Positions 39,877-51,875 are shown, counted from the first letter of the stretch. The stretch is 64,000 nucleotides of DNA from Prochlorococcus sp. AG-402-B19 (GCA_003279615.1 QCHM01000001.1:1-64000), one strand, 5' to 3'. Notes: generated by a model not told the origin, from the letters alone. Program-made: numbers and translations.

Positions 39877-40665
39877 ATGATTAAGAAAAGATTGGTAAAA
39901 GTTCTTATCTTACTTTCTACTATTTTTGTTTTTTTTCCATTTTCATTACAAGCTAAGGTCCTTCCAAAATTTTTATTTGAGAAGGCTCTTCAAGAAAGTA
40001 AAGATGGTGATTTTATCCAAGCTGAAAAAGATTGGAATTTTTATTTAAATGAAAATCCGAATGATGCTGCTGCTTTAAGTAATAGAGGGAATATTCGTCT
40101 TGCTTTGGGTGATCCTCAAGGCGCTATAAATGATCAAACTAAGGCAATACAAATTTCGCCTGAAGATTTAGATCCATACCTTAATAGAGGAATTGCTGAA
40201 GAAGCCTTGAAGCGGTGGGATGATGCAAGTAAAGATTACAACTACGTTTTAAAGAATAATCCTAAAGATTTTTCAGCCTTATATAACCTAGGAAATGTAA
40301 TGGGTTCAATGGACAATTGGATAGAAGCAAAGAGATTGTTCTCTCAAGCAGCTTCTTCAAATAATGCTATTCCAATGGCTAGCTCAAGCGAGGCTCTTGC
40401 GATTTATCAATTAGGTGATCTTGAACTCGCAGAAAAAAAAATTAGAATATTAATTCGTAAATATCCTTTATTCGCAGACGCTAGAGCAGCATTGAGTGCG
40501 CTTTTATGGCGTAAAGGTTTTACAGGGGAAGCAGAAAGTAATTGGGCAGCAGCGGCTGGATTAGATATTCGATACCGTGAAATAAATTGGTTGTTGAATA
40601 TTCGTCGTTGGCCGCCAAACCCTTCAAATGATTTGGTTGCATTTCTTGCTTTTAAGAATAGATGA
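39877..40665 (+). CDS. TPR-repeat protein, exported
   Basis: A 262-aa protein with an N-terminal signal-like segment (basic KKRLVKV, hydrophobic LILLSTIFVFFPFSLQA). At least three tetratricopeptide repeats span about residues 60-165 (AAALSNRGNIRLALGDPQGAI, DPYLNRGIAEEALKRWDDA, SALYNLGNVMGSMDNWIEA), with further helical repeats after. TPR proteins act as protein-binding scaffolds; location is predicted to be periplasm or thylakoid lumen. Its stop overlaps the next gene's start (ATGA), linking it to the M20 hydrolase. Confidence 0.82.
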   Translation: MIKKRLVKVLILLSTIFVFFPFSLQAKVLPKFLFEKALQESKDGDFIQAEKDWNFYLNENPNDAAALSNRGNIRLALGDPQGAINDQTKAIQISPEDLDPYLNRGIAEEALKRWDDASKDYNYVLKNNPKDFSALYNLGNVMGSMDNWIEAKRLFSQAASSNNAIPMASSSEALAIYQLGDLELAEKKIRILIRKYPLFADARAALSALLWRKGFTGEAESNWAAAAGLDIRYREINWLLNIRRWPPNPSNDLVAFLAFKNR

Positions 40666-41846
40666 AAGACTTAGCAAAAAAAATTGATATCTCGTCGAAG
40701 GATGTATTGCCTGAATTGATTCAACTTCGGCGTCATCTTCATGCTCATCCAGAACTAAGTGGTCAGGAATATCAAACTGCTGCACTTGTAGCCGGTGAGC
40801 TGAGGAAATCAGGGTGGGAGGTTAAAGAAGCGGTTGGAAGAACTGGAGTAGTTGCTGAAATTGGTAATAAAAGTGGACCTGTTTTTGGTTTAAGAGTCGA
40901 TATGGATGCTTTGCCAATAGAAGAAAAAACTGGACTTGATTATGCTTCTTCAATCCAAGGCTTAATGCATGCATGTGGTCATGACCTTCACACTTGTATT
41001 GGTTTGGGAGTTGCGAAAATATTAGCAAAAAATCAATTTTCGAATTCAAGAATTCGAATTATTTTTCAACCAGCTGAAGAGATTGCTCAAGGGGCAAATT
41101 GGATGAGAGCTGAAAAGGTTCTAGATGGAGTCAAAGCTCTATTTGGTGTCCATGTTTATCCGGATTTGTCAGTTGGAACAATTGGAATAAGAAGTGGTAC
41201 TTTTACGGCGGCGGCGGCTGAATTGGAAATAGATATAATAGGTAAAGGAGGGCATGGAGCCAGACCTCATGAAGGCGTTGATTCCATTTGGATTGCTGCA
41301 AAAGTAATCAGTGAACTTCAAGAGGCTATTAGTAGGCGTCTAGATGTTCTTAAGCCAGTGGTTATTAGTTTTGGAAAAATTTCGGGAGGAAATGCTTTTA
41401 ATGTTATTGCTGAGAGGGTTAAACTTTTAGGTACTGTAAGGTGTCTTGATAGCAGCTTATATAAACAATTGCCTCAATGGATTGAGAAAATAGTAAAAAA
41501 CATAGTCTCTAATTACGGGGCTCAGGCTCATATAAATTTTAAGTCAATAGCACCTCCTGTATATAACGACCCAGATTTGACTAATTTGTTATCTAGTTGT
41601 GCGAAGAATTTTATGGATGAAAAAAATATTGTTCATTTAGAAAACCCTTCATTAGGGGCTGAAGATTTTGCTTTCTTTTTGCAAGATGTACCAGGAACAA
41701 TGTTTCGTTTAGGAGTTGCTGGAGAGAGAGGTTGTGCTCCATTGCATAGTGGGAATTTTGCTTTGGATGAACGAAGCCTTGAATTAGGAATAAAGATTTT
41801 GTCTCACACATTAATAATGTCTACTGCAAGTCTTAAAGAAATTTAG
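40662..41846 (+). CDS. M20-family amidohydrolase
   Basis: Zinc-dependent amidohydrolase/aminoacylase of peptidase family M20D (hippurate hydrolase, IAA-amino acid hydrolase-like), 394 aa. Metal and catalytic motifs appear in order: DMDALPIEEKTGL, MHACGHDLHTCIG, QPAEEIAQGA, FGVHVYPDLSVG, and late LGAEDFAFFLQDVPG. The lid domain between about 185 and 300 starts at GKGGHGARPHEGVDS. It probably removes acyl groups from amino acids or small amides; substrate unknown. Part of the run ruvB-TPR-M20-small membrane protein. Confidence 0.9.
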   Translation: MKDLAKKIDISSKDVLPELIQLRRHLHAHPELSGQEYQTAALVAGELRKSGWEVKEAVGRTGVVAEIGNKSGPVFGLRVDMDALPIEEKTGLDYASSIQGLMHACGHDLHTCIGLGVAKILAKNQFSNSRIRIIFQPAEEIAQGANWMRAEKVLDGVKALFGVHVYPDLSVGTIGIRSGTFTAAAAELEIDIIGKGGHGARPHEGVDSIWIAAKVISELQEAISRRLDVLKPVVISFGKISGGNAFNVIAERVKLLGTVRCLDSSLYKQLPQWIEKIVKNIVSNYGAQAHINFKSIAPPVYNDPDLTNLLSSCAKNFMDEKNIVHLENPSLGAEDFAFFLQDVPGTMFRLGVAGERGCAPLHSGNFALDERSLELGIKILSHTLIMSTASLKEI

Positions 41847-41858
41847 TTTGTTGATTTC

Positions 41859-42080
41859 ATGAAAAGATTAGGTAACCCCTTAATTTCAATTTCAGCGCCT
41901 TTGCTAATTGTATTAGCAATTACAGGCTTTTTACATAGAGATGGAAAAAATAAAATCCAAGCAATACCTGCAGTTGTAGTTGGTAGTGGATTGGTCTTGA
42001 CTGGATTGGTTAGAAGATTTAGAAGACGACGAATGTTACTTTTAGAGATTAAAAAAGATATGAATGATCAAAATTTTTAA
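41859..42080 (+). CDS. Small membrane protein (DUF3188-like)
   Basis: A 73-aa protein with two hydrophobic segments (about 8-24, ISISAPLLIVLAITGF; and 38-52, AVVVGSGLVLTGLV) and a strongly basic cytoplasmic end RRFRRRRMLLLEIKKD. It resembles a small family known only from cyanobacteria (DUF3188 by my recollection). Function unknown. It starts 12 bp after the amidohydrolase and probably ends that operon before the thiC leader. Confidence 0.68.
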   Translation: MKRLGNPLISISAPLLIVLAITGFLHRDGKNKIQAIPAVVVGSGLVLTGLVRRFRRRRMLLLEIKKDMNDQNF

Positions 42081-42142
42081 TTTGTAGATTTTTTATCTAT
42101 AAAAACTTTAGGGTTGAATTAAGAATTCCGAGCTAGCTTATC

Positions 42143-42238
42143 AGTATCACTAGGGGTGCCATATTGCTTCGCTATATGGCTGAGATCACACCCTCTGAAC
42201 TTGGTCTGGTTTGAACCAGTCTAAGGAAAGTGAAATCT
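42143..42238 (+). promoter_or_regulatory. TPP riboswitch upstream of thiC
   Basis: The thi-box core is clear: CTAGGGGTGCC, a P3 hairpin (GCCATATTGCTTCGC...), then GGCTGAGATCACACCCT and CTGAAC, a P4/P5 region with CTGGTTTGAACCAG, and the closing CTAAGGAAAGTGA that pairs back with TATCACT to form P1. It should lower thiC expression when thiamin pyrophosphate is plentiful. It ends about 50 bases before the thiC ATG, so control of translation is likelier than a leader terminator, which I do not see. Confidence 0.93.
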
Positions 42239-42287
42239 TGTGATCTCCATTCATATTGCTCCTTGGGATTATTCAATAGCTTTTTAG

Positions 42288-43722
<1,435 letters not shown>

Positions 43723-43741
43723 AATTAGTTGGTAATTTAAT

Positions 43742-45754
43742 TTATTTATTTAAAAGATTTCTAGATTTTTCTAGTACGTTTTCAATTGTAAATCCAAACT
43801 TTTCCATACATAAACCACCAGGAGCAGATGCTCCAAAGCTATTCATAGTAACACTATCACCATCAAGACCAATATATTTATGCCATCCAAAGCTTTCTGC
43901 AGCCTCCACTACTAAACGTTTTCTGATTGTGGAAGGCAAGACTTGTTCTTTGTAACTTTCGTTTTGTTCTTCGAATAGTTCCACACATGGCATGGAAACA
44001 ACGCGCACTTTTTTCCCTTCTGAAGTTAGCTTTTTTGCTGCTTGCACACACAAATCAAGTTCAGTTCCAGTTCCGATAAGTATTAGTTCAGGAGTGCCAT
44101 CACAATCTTCGAGTATGTATCCACCTAAAGCAACTTTATCTGCCGATGAATTTTGCTGGTTTGGCATACCTTGCCTACTTAGGCATAAAGAACTTGGCCT
44201 CTTTCTGCTTTTAATCGCAACTTTGTAAGCTCCACTGGTTTCATTACCATCTCCAGGACGGAAAACCATCATATTTGGCATTGCCCTCAATGATGGAATC
44301 GTTTCTATTGGTTGATGTGTTGGTCCATCTTCACCAACACCTATTGAATCATGGGTTAAAACATAAATAACACCAAGTTCACTTAGCGCGGAAAGACGCA
44401 TAGAGCCTCTCATATAGTCAGCAAAAACCAAGAAGGTCCCTCCGTAAGGGATGAGACCACTATCGTGGTAAGCAATGCCATTCAAGATGGCTGCCATAGC
44501 GTGCTCTCTTACCCCAAAATGCAAATAACGTTTTTCTGGACTGTCATATTGAAAAGATCCTGACTCGCCTTTGATATCTGTGTAATTTGAATGTGTTAAA
44601 TCCGCAGAACCTCCTATTAATTCAGGAATGTTTGGACCAAGAGCACCTAAACATATTTGAGAATGTTTTCTGGTAGCAACCCCTTTGTCATCTGCTGAAT
44701 AAGTAGGTAAATCTTTATCCCAGCCTTCAGGTAGCTCACCTCTCAACATTCGCTCAAATTGAGATGCTTCATTGGGATATTTTGTTTTGTAGGCAGATAG
44801 TGTTTCATTCCACTCGTCCTCGAGTTGTGCACCTTTTTGAATTGCTTGACGATATTGATCGTAAGCATCTTGAGGAATTTCAAAAGCTTGATATGTCCAG
44901 CCAAGTTCTTTCCTAGTAAGTTCGGCTTCTTCTTCACCTAGAGGGGCACCATGAATTCCAGCTGTGTCACTTTTATTTGGTGAACCGTATCCAATGGTTG
45001 TTGTGACTTTGATAATTGAGGGCTTATCTGTTACAGCTTTTGCATTTTCAATCGCTTTAGATATCCCCTCTACATCTGTATTCCCGTTTGGTATTTCTTG
45101 AACATGCCATCCATAAGCTTCATATCTTTTTAAAACATCTTCAGTAAATGAGACGTCAGTTCTTCCATCAATAGTTATGTGGTTGTCATCGTATAAAGCT
45201 ATTAATTTTCCAAGTTTTAAATGACCAGCAAGAGAACAAGCTTCTGATGAAATTCCCTCTTGATTACATCCATCACCCATTATCACGTAGGTGTAATGGT
45301 CTACAACAGTTGAATCAGGCTTGTTGAATTTCGCTGCTAGATGAGCTTCCGCAATCGCTAATCCCACTGCATTTGATATGCCTGCTCCCAAAGGCCCTGC
45401 AGTTACTTCAACTCCTGGTGTCTCAAAGGTTTCTGGATGTCCTGGAGTCTTTGCTCCCCACTGCCTAAATTGTTTTATATCTTCAATGGTTACAGAGTCA
45501 TAGCCTGTTAGATGTAAAAGCGCATACAAAAGCATGCATCCATGTCCTGCGGAGAGAACAAATCGGTCTCGATTAAACCATTTTGGGTTTTTTGGATTAT
45601 GGCGTAAGTGCTTGTCCCATAATGCATAACCCATTGGTGCACAACCCATAGGTAGGCCTGGGTGACCGCTTTTGGATTTATTTATTGCGTCAACCGCAAG
45701 CATCCTGATGCTGTTGATGCAAAGTGTGTCTAGAGAAGTATTCAAGGCAACCAT
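43742..45754 (-). CDS. tktA: Transketolase
   Basis: Thiamin-dependent transfer of two-carbon ketol units in the Calvin cycle and pentose phosphate pathway. [17 protein letters not shown] at the N-terminus, the TPP motif [19 protein letters not shown], and the pyrimidine domain ([35 protein letters not shown]) are complete, with the C-terminal regulatory domain after it. The length of 670 aa is normal. It lies 48 bp after fabF, so acpP-fabF-tktA probably share a transcript. It faces the TPP-controlled thiC, a gene for its own cofactor. Confidence 0.97.
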   Translation of the reverse strand: MVALNTSLDTLCINSIRMLAVDAINKSKSGHPGLPMGCAPMGYALWDKHLRHNPKNPKWFNRDRFVLSAGHGCMLLYALLHLTGYDSVTIEDIKQFRQWGAKTPGHPETFETPGVEVTAGPLGAGISNAVGLAIAEAHLAAKFNKPDSTVVDHYTYVIMGDGCNQEGISSEACSLAGHLKLGKLIALYDDNHITIDGRTDVSFTEDVLKRYEAYGWHVQEIPNGNTDVEGISKAIENAKAVTDKPSIIKVTTTIGYGSPNKSDTAGIHGAPLGEEEAELTRKELGWTYQAFEIPQDAYDQYRQAIQKGAQLEDEWNETLSAYKTKYPNEASQFERMLRGELPEGWDKDLPTYSADDKGVATRKHSQICLGALGPNIPELIGGSADLTHSNYTDIKGESGSFQYDSPEKRYLHFGVREHAMAAILNGIAYHDSGLIPYGGTFLVFADYMRGSMRLSALSELGVIYVLTHDSIGVGEDGPTHQPIETIPSLRAMPNMMVFRPGDGNETSGAYKVAIKSRKRPSSLCLSRQGMPNQQNSSADKVALGGYILEDCDGTPELILIGTGTELDLCVQAAKKLTSEGKKVRVVSMPCVELFEEQNESYKEQVLPSTIRKRLVVEAAESFGWHKYIGLDGDSVTMNSFGASAPGGLCMEKFGFTIENVLEKSRNLLNK

Positions 45755-45802
45755 TTTGAATTAGTAAAAAAAATTTAAGTGGAAAGTGAAAATGAAATTG
45801 AT

Positions 45803-47050
45803 TTAGATCATTTGTCGAAAAGCTAGACAAACATTGTGACCGCCAAACCCGAATGAGTTAGATAGTACGAAGTCTAATTTCTTTTCTCTTGCGTGATTGG
45901 GCACATAATCAAGATCACAATTTGGGTCTGGATTGGAATAATTAATTGTTGGCGGAATTATTTCATGTTTTATTGCCAGAACACAAGCAACTGCTTCTAT
46001 CCCGCCAGAACCTCCTAATAGATGCCCTGTCATTGATTTGGTTGAGCTTGTAGGCACTTGAAAAGCATGATTTCCTAAAGCAGTTTTTATTGCAGATGTT
46101 TCATTGCTGTCATTGGCTGGTGTACTAGTTCCATGCGCATTAATGTAATCGACCTGTTCTGGATTAATTTTTCCATCATTTAACGCAAGCTTCATAGCTT
46201 CTGCACCTCCTACTCCTCCTGGAGTTGGAGAGGTAATGTGATGAGCATCACATGTGGTTCCATAACCAATTATTTCTGCATGGATTGTTGCATCTCTTTT
46301 TAACGCATGGTCGAGAGTTTCTAGAATTAATACACCTGCGCCTTCTCCAATTACGAATCCATCTCTTTGAGAATCGAATGGTCTACTTGCTGTAGATGGA
46401 TCATCATTCCTAAATGATAGGGCTTTTGCACTTGCAAAACCCGCCACCCCTAAAGGTGTGATACTGGCTTCTGCCCCACCGCAAACCATTGCATCTGCTT
46501 TGCCTAACTGGAGAAGTCTGAATGCATCACCAATAGCATTTGAGCCAGCAGCACAAGCAGTTGAAACTGCTGAACTTGGACCTTTAGCACCAAGTGCAAT
46601 CGCAGCTAGTCCAGTAGCCATGTTGGGAATCATCATGGGAACAGTAAAAGGACTAACTCGACTTGCTCCTTTGTTTTCTAAAACATGAGCTTGAGTTTCC
46701 ATAGTTAGCAATCCGCCAACTCCAGAACCAATAATCACACCAATTCTTGCAGAATTTGAATCGTCAATGATAAGACCTGAATGATTCAGTGCTTCTTTTG
46801 CTGCAATTACTCCAAATTTTGAGAAACGATCCCATCTTTTGGATTCTTTTGGTTCTAATTTGCCAGTAGGGTCAAAACTTTTTACCTCTGCTGCAAACCT
46901 GCATGCATGGGATGAGGCATCAAATAGTGTTATTTGATCCACTCCATTTCGTCCAGATTGAAGACCTTGGAGGTAGCTTTCGAGGTTGTTTCCAATTGGC
47001 GTTATAGCACCAAGACCTGTAATAACAACTCGATGGAGTTTCTCCATCAT
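45803..47050 (-). CDS. fabF: Beta-ketoacyl-ACP synthase II
   Basis: Condensing enzyme that extends acyl-ACP with malonyl-ACP in fatty-acid synthesis. Active-site Cys is in VSTACAAGSNAIG, and the two histidines are in NAHGTSTPAND and MTGHLLGGSGGIEA. The open frame reaches back into acpP, but a GAGG sequence stands just before the ATG at 47050 (MMEKLHRVVITGLGAITPIG), which gives the family N-terminus and 415 aa. Initiation at the next codon, 47047, is equally possible. It begins 7 bp after the acpP stop. Confidence 0.95.
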   Translation of the reverse strand: MMEKLHRVVITGLGAITPIGNNLESYLQGLQSGRNGVDQITLFDASSHACRFAAEVKSFDPTGKLEPKESKRWDRFSKFGVIAAKEALNHSGLIIDDSNSARIGVIIGSGVGGLLTMETQAHVLENKGASRVSPFTVPMMIPNMATGLAAIALGAKGPSSAVSTACAAGSNAIGDAFRLLQLGKADAMVCGGAEASITPLGVAGFASAKALSFRNDDPSTASRPFDSQRDGFVIGEGAGVLILETLDHALKRDATIHAEIIGYGTTCDAHHITSPTPGGVGGAEAMKLALNDGKINPEQVDYINAHGTSTPANDSNETSAIKTALGNHAFQVPTSSTKSMTGHLLGGSGGIEAVACVLAIKHEIIPPTINYSNPDPNCDLDYVPNHAREKKLDFVLSNSFGFGGHNVCLAFRQMI

Positions 47051-47057
47051 GTAAACC

Positions 47058-47300
47058 TCAAGACTGTTTGTCTTCGATGTATTTGACTGCATCCCCGACA
47101 GTAGCAATGCCTTCCGCAGCCTCGTCAGGGATCTCTATGTCAAATGCCTCTTCAAGAGCCATGACTAGTTCGACCGTGTCCAGAGAGTCTGCACCGAGAT
47201 CGTTTTGGAAATTTGAATCCGGTTTTACTTCACCGGCTTCAACACTAAGTTGTTCTGCGACGATAGAACGAACTTTTTCAAGGATTGCTTCCTGGGACAT
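47058..47300 (-). CDS. acpP: Acyl carrier protein
   Basis: Carries growing acyl chains on a 4'-phosphopantetheine arm. The attachment serine is S39 in [16 protein letters not shown]. The protein is 80 aa, acidic and four-helical, ending [10 protein letters not shown]. It is the first gene of acpP-fabF-tktA and is divergent from psaC across 136 bp. The start ATG and length are standard. Confidence 0.97.
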   Translation of the reverse strand: MSQEAILEKVRSIVAEQLSVEAGEVKPDSNFQNDLGADSLDTVELVMALEEAFDIEIPDEAAEGIATVGDAVKYIEDKQS

Positions 47301-47388
47301 AACCTTCTTAGACCTGAGTTCTAATCCTACGGGTTAAAGTGTCGAGTTAACAAAAGTGACGGCATTGCAACTATTTTTTTTTATGTAG

Positions 47389-47682
<294 letters not shown>

Positions 47683-47761
47683 AAAAATTATTATTTTTCT
47701 TAACTTAGGTTTGTTTTTAGAATATATATATTACTGATCACTTGGATCAATTTTTAGAATT

Positions 47762-49666
47762 ATGTGTGGCATATTTGGAGTTATTGGTTCAAGAGAAGTT
47801 TCTTCTTTGATTATTGATGGGTTAAGAAAACTTGAATATAGAGGTTATGACTCAGCTGGATTAGCAACAATTCAGAATTTAAATAAGAATCAATTTGGAG
47901 AACTTTTGATAAGGAAATCGCAAGGCAAGTTAATTAATCTCTCAAACTTAATTAAAGAAAAACCCATACAAGGTCATTTAGGGATTGGTCATACTAGGTG
48001 GGCTACTCATGGAAAGCCCAATGAGAAGAATGCTCATCCTCATATTGATTTCACAGGGCAAATAGCTGTAGTTCAAAACGGTATTATCGAGAATCACAGG
48101 GATTTGTCTAAAAGGCTAAAACTTAAAGGAATTAAATTCAACTCTGAGACTGATACGGAGATAATTCCACATTTGCTTGGACTAGAGATAAAAAACTTGT
48201 TAGACAAAGGACTTTTGACTAATGGACAAACATTATTGAGTGCAGTTCAAAATGTTTTGTCGTTGTTAGAGGGTACATATTCTATAGGTGTAATTTGGGC
48301 TAAGGCTCCTGATGCTTTAGTAGTCGCGAGAAGACAGGCTCCGTTAGTTATTGGTTGTGGTGAAGGGGAGTATTTTTGTGCAAGTGATTCCACAGCATTA
48401 GTAGGATTTACCAGAACAGTTTTGCCTTTAGAAGATCATGAAGTAGCTCTATTAACTCCTTTAGGAATTGAACTTTATGATGAAAATGGTAATAGACAAT
48501 ACAGAGAACCATCGCTCTTAAGGGGAACTGAACTTTTTGCGGATAAAAAAAATTACCGTCATTTCATGCTTAAAGAAATTTATGAGCAGCCTGAGACAGC
48601 ACAATTATGGATAGATAGATATATGCCTTCAGGCGTGCCAGCGGAGAATTTAGTTGCTTTGCCGATTTCGAAATCTAGCATTGAGAAAATAGAAAGAATA
48701 CAAATTCTTGCCTGCGGAACCAGCCGACATGCTGCAATGGTTGGGGCTTATTTGTTGGAGCAGTTTGCAGGAGTTCCTACTAATGTTTTTTTCGCAAGTG
48801 AATTTCGTTATTCTCCCCCTCCTCTATCTCCTAATACTTTGACAATTGGAGTGAGTCAGTCTGGTGAAACAGCAGACACCCTAGCTGCTTTAAGGATGGA
48901 AAAGCAGAGAAGGGATGCTATTAATGATCCAGATTTTTCTTTTCATCAACTAGGAATAACTAATCGACTTGATAGTTCATTGGCTCGCGAGCTTGATCAT
49001 GTTATTGACATTGAATCAGGCATTGAAATAGGTGTTGCTGCAACAAAAACCTTTCTGGGACAAATGCTTTCTTTTTATGGTTTGACCATTTTATTTGCCT
49101 CTCATAAACATAAAAGATCCACTCAAGAAATTCTGGATTTTTCTAATGAGTTGAGAATGGTTCCTAAACAGCTTTTGGATATTATAAAAAAACATGATGC
49201 TTTATCTAAGGAAATAGCACGTTTATTTGTTGAAACAAAAGATGTAATTTTTTTAGGCCGGGGAATTAATTACCCAATTGCCCTAGAAGGTGCTTTGAAA
49301 CTAAAAGAAATCAGTTACATTCATGCTCAAGGCTATCCAGCCGGAGAGTTAAAGCATGGACCAATAGCACTTTTAGATAAACATGTTCCTGTGATATCCA
49401 TAGCTATTCCAGGTGTGGTTTATGAAAAAGTTATTAGTAATTCGCAAGAGGCTAAAGCAAGAGATGCGCGTCTAATTGGGGTGGCGCCACATGGACCTGA
49501 ATCGGAAATGTTTGATGAGTTATTTTCTATTCCAAAAGTTAGTGAATGGATTAGTCCTTTATTAACCGTTATACCTTTGCAATTATTTAGTTATCACATA
49601 GCTTCTCATAAAGGTCTTGATGTGGATCAGCCTAGGAATTTAGCTAAAAGTGTCACTGTGGAATAG
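47762..49666 (+). CDS. glmS: Glucosamine-6-phosphate synthase
   Basis: Glutamine:fructose-6-phosphate aminotransferase, the entry to UDP-GlcNAc and cell-wall synthesis. The N-terminal glutaminase has catalytic Cys at position 2 (MCGIFGVIG), with GHTRWATHGKPNEKNAHPH. Two SIS isomerase domains follow (ILACGTSRHAAMVGAYLLEQ, GVSQSGETADTLAAL; then FLGRGINYPIALEGALKLKE), and the C-terminus ends LAKSVTVE as in all GlmS. It is 634 aa with a small insert. It follows psaC by 79 bp. No glmS ribozyme-like leader is seen. Confidence 0.97.
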   Translation: MCGIFGVIGSREVSSLIIDGLRKLEYRGYDSAGLATIQNLNKNQFGELLIRKSQGKLINLSNLIKEKPIQGHLGIGHTRWATHGKPNEKNAHPHIDFTGQIAVVQNGIIENHRDLSKRLKLKGIKFNSETDTEIIPHLLGLEIKNLLDKGLLTNGQTLLSAVQNVLSLLEGTYSIGVIWAKAPDALVVARRQAPLVIGCGEGEYFCASDSTALVGFTRTVLPLEDHEVALLTPLGIELYDENGNRQYREPSLLRGTELFADKKNYRHFMLKEIYEQPETAQLWIDRYMPSGVPAENLVALPISKSSIEKIERIQILACGTSRHAAMVGAYLLEQFAGVPTNVFFASEFRYSPPPLSPNTLTIGVSQSGETADTLAALRMEKQRRDAINDPDFSFHQLGITNRLDSSLARELDHVIDIESGIEIGVAATKTFLGQMLSFYGLTILFASHKHKRSTQEILDFSNELRMVPKQLLDIIKKHDALSKEIARLFVETKDVIFLGRGINYPIALEGALKLKEISYIHAQGYPAGELKHGPIALLDKHVPVISIAIPGVVYEKVISNSQEAKARDARLIGVAPHGPESEMFDELFSIPKVSEWISPLLTVIPLQLFSYHIASHKGLDVDQPRNLAKSVTVE

Positions 49667-49846
49667 AAGTCAAAGTTCAAACTTTTATTTAACGCTTTAA
49701 AGAAGTTTTTATAACTTGAACACCTTTTTATAATTAAATAATATTTTCTATTATATAATTAGTAGCTTAAATGAATAGAAGATTATCTTGAATATATTGA
49801 AATTACTATTGTTTTCTAGATTGTTGGTTAAATATTTAAAAGATTC

Positions 49847-50377
49847 TTATAATTCCAGCAGACCTGGTGGTGGATTGATTAGTAGCCATTTATCTTTTAT
49901 TTCTATTTCTGGGACAATTTCTTTAACAAAAGGTACTAAAACTTTTTTACCTTCTATTAATTCTATCTCTAGAAGGTCATTGCCTCCCTTGATTAAATCA
50001 GTGACATGGCCAATTAAAATTTTCTTTCTGCCTTTTCTTGCTTCTAAACCAATAAGATCAAAGTAATGATATTCGTCATTATTCAATTCTGGTCTGCTAT
50101 CAACAGGGATTACTAAATTCCAACCAATAATTTGTTCTGCTGAATTCCTGCTTGATATTCCTTCGATAGAAATCACATAGATTGATTTGCCTGGAATAAG
50201 TGTTCCTTTTATTAATTTGATTTCAGTGGGCGATTCGTTAGCTTTTTGAATCCAACGCTTTCCTGGCTTGGTAAATCTTTCTGGAAAGTCGCTGTAAGGT
50301 TTAATTCGAATATCTCCTTTTAAACCTTGTGGAGCAACAAGTTCACCTATGGACATCCATTTATCTTTTTCTTTCAT
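49847..50377 (-). CDS. rimM: 16S rRNA processing protein RimM
   Basis: Assists maturation of the 30S head and 16S rRNA. The N-terminal beta-barrel starts IGELVAPQGLKGDIRIKPYSDFPERF, and the C-terminal PRC barrel includes YHYFDLIGLEARKG...IGHVTDLIKGGNDLLEIEL...LVPFVKEIVPEI. The length of 176 aa is normal. An internal start at the eighth codon (MSIGELVAPQG) is possible. It is divergent from ndhS, with 46 bp between the start codons. Confidence 0.94.
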   Translation of the reverse strand: MKEKDKWMSIGELVAPQGLKGDIRIKPYSDFPERFTKPGKRWIQKANESPTEIKLIKGTLIPGKSIYVISIEGISSRNSAEQIIGWNLVIPVDSRPELNNDEYHYFDLIGLEARKGRKKILIGHVTDLIKGGNDLLEIELIEGKKVLVPFVKEIVPEIEIKDKWLLINPPPGLLEL

Positions 50378-50423
50378 TTTATGAGTAAAATTTTTCTATT
50401 AGTTTATTTCAATATTTTTAATT

Positions 50424-50609
50424 ATGACTGATCCAAAAGAACCTATTCTCCCTGGAACAACAGTTACCGTTAATAATCAAGAGTCAATTTATAATGGTTA
50501 TGTAGGGTTTGTTCAACGAATCAGTGGTGATAAAGCAGCGGTGCTGTTTGAAGGAGGTAATTGGGATAAATTGCTTACATTGCCTTTGAAAGATCTTTTG
50601 AAAAGCTAA
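50424..50609 (+). CDS. ndhS: NAD(P)H dehydrogenase subunit NdhS
   Basis: SH3-like peripheral subunit of the photosynthetic NDH-1 complex that forms the ferredoxin docking site. The 61-aa protein reads ILPGTTVTVNNQ...YNGYVGFVQRISGDKAAVLFEGGNWDKLLTLPL, matching the NdhS (formerly DUF3252) core, especially the FEGGNWDKL stretch. It is complete and cytosolic. It lies between divergent rimM and convergent rnc, 12 bp from the rnc stop. Confidence 0.88.
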   Translation: MTDPKEPILPGTTVTVNNQESIYNGYVGFVQRISGDKAAVLFEGGNWDKLLTLPLKDLLKS

Positions 50610-50621
50610 CTAATTATTTTT

Positions 50622-51365
50622 TCAAATATTAATTATATTTTTAGATAACTTTTTTAATGCTTTATTAGCAGCCTCTTTTTCTGCTAGTTTCATTGATTTG
50701 CCCAACCCTTTACCTATTGGCTGATCTTTAATATAAACAGTACAAAAAAACCTCTTTGGATTGTTATGTTTTTTGTTTATTTCTATGGTTTTGTATGTAG
50801 GAATTGATAAGCCTTGACTTTGACTCCATTCCTGAAGTGCTGATTTATAATTTTGCCTATGAGGATCTGATAAAACTTCTTGGCTTTTATCTTCCCAGAA
50901 AGGAATCAGCCAATTTTTAATAGGTTCTAAAATAGTTAGACTTTCATATAAAGCTCCTATTAATGCTTCAGTTGCCTCTGCTTGAATAGTTGCCTTTGCT
51001 GATTTATCTCTAAGAGCTTTATTTCCAATGAGTAAAACATTCTTGATATTTATTTTATTACCAACCTCTTCTAACCATTGATCGCTCACAAGTTGTGAAC
51101 GTAGTTCTGACCTTTCTCCTACTTGCATATCGGGGTATTTGCTTTTTATGAAGTCTGATGCAATAAGTCTTAAAACTGCATCACCAAGAAATTCAAGATT
51201 CTCATAATTAACAACTCTATTTGCTGAGCTATGTGTTAATGACTGATTAATTTGTAAAAGGTTACTTATTTTATTTTTGGTAAATTCTTTTTGGTATTTC
51301 TCCTCTAGATTTAGATCTTTGATAAAATTAATTATTTCGTTTACTCTTTTATTTGAAAGTTTCAT
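50622..51365 (-). CDS. rnc: Ribonuclease III
   Basis: Double-strand-specific endonuclease for rRNA processing and mRNA control. The signature NLEFLGDAVLRLIASDF is at about 53-70, the second catalytic acid is in TEALIGALYE, and a C-terminal double-stranded RNA-binding domain starts near YKSALQEWSQSQGL and ends GLGKSMKLAEKEAANKALKKL. The 247-aa protein is complete. It lies 77 bp downstream of rnpB on the same strand, so both may be transcribed together. Confidence 0.94.
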   Translation of the reverse strand: MKLSNKRVNEIINFIKDLNLEEKYQKEFTKNKISNLLQINQSLTHSSANRVVNYENLEFLGDAVLRLIASDFIKSKYPDMQVGERSELRSQLVSDQWLEEVGNKINIKNVLLIGNKALRDKSAKATIQAEATEALIGALYESLTILEPIKNWLIPFWEDKSQEVLSDPHRQNYKSALQEWSQSQGLSIPTYKTIEINKKHNNPKRFFCTVYIKDQPIGKGLGKSMKLAEKEAANKALKKLSKNIINI

Positions 51366-51442
51366 AGTTATTTAAGGCATGCGATTAGATTTATAAAATA
51401 ATAAGAATTTGAAGTTATTTTCTTTGTTTAAAATCAAGAAAG

Positions 51443-51841
51443 TGAAAGCAGGTCATAAGCCGGGTTCTGTTCATTCTTTTTGGTTAGAAATTGAATGGGC
51501 AATCATCTATCTGGGACTATTGTTGCCAATAGCCTCAAGCGGCTCTATTAGGAACTCGGTCTATGGCCATCCAGAGTCCCTAGCCTTGCTCCTAGCCGGG
51601 GTTTACCTAGCCAGCACCTCTCGATGCTGCTGGTGCGCTCTTACCGCACCTTTGCACCCTTGCCATGCTTATGGGGATTTCCTCATGAAGCATTAGGCGG
51701 TGTATTTCTGTGGCACTATCCTCACGGTCACCCGCACTGGGAATTACCCAGCAAGCCTGGCCAAATAGGAGCCCGGACTTTCCTCAATAGAATTCCTCAG
51801 CTTTTGCTGAAGTTCAATTGCGATTACCTCCCCTGCTTTCA
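51443..51841 (-). ncRNA. rnpB: RNase P RNA
   Basis: Catalytic RNA that removes 5' leaders from tRNA precursors. Read on the minus strand, GAGGAAAGTCCGGGCTCC near the 5' end and ACAGAACCCGGCTTAT near the 3' end are the two halves of the universally conserved P4 core. The ends pair as P1 (GAAAGCAGG with CCTGCTTTC), which fixes the boundaries to within a few bases and gives a ~399-nt RNA of bacterial type A size. Open frames on the plus strand here are antisense shadows. Confidence 0.95.
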
Positions 51842-51875
51842 AGTCCATCATGCCTCAAGGCATAATTAATTAAAG

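Noticed and set aside
49676-49735. Possible terminator after glmS (AAACTT...AAGTTT, GTTCAA...TTGAAC)
   Set aside because: Stems are short, interrupted and with a large loop; not convincing.
51409-51869. Open frames on the plus strand at the RNase P RNA locus
   Set aside because: They are antisense to rnpB, whose structure explains all sequence conservation; their translations look like no protein.
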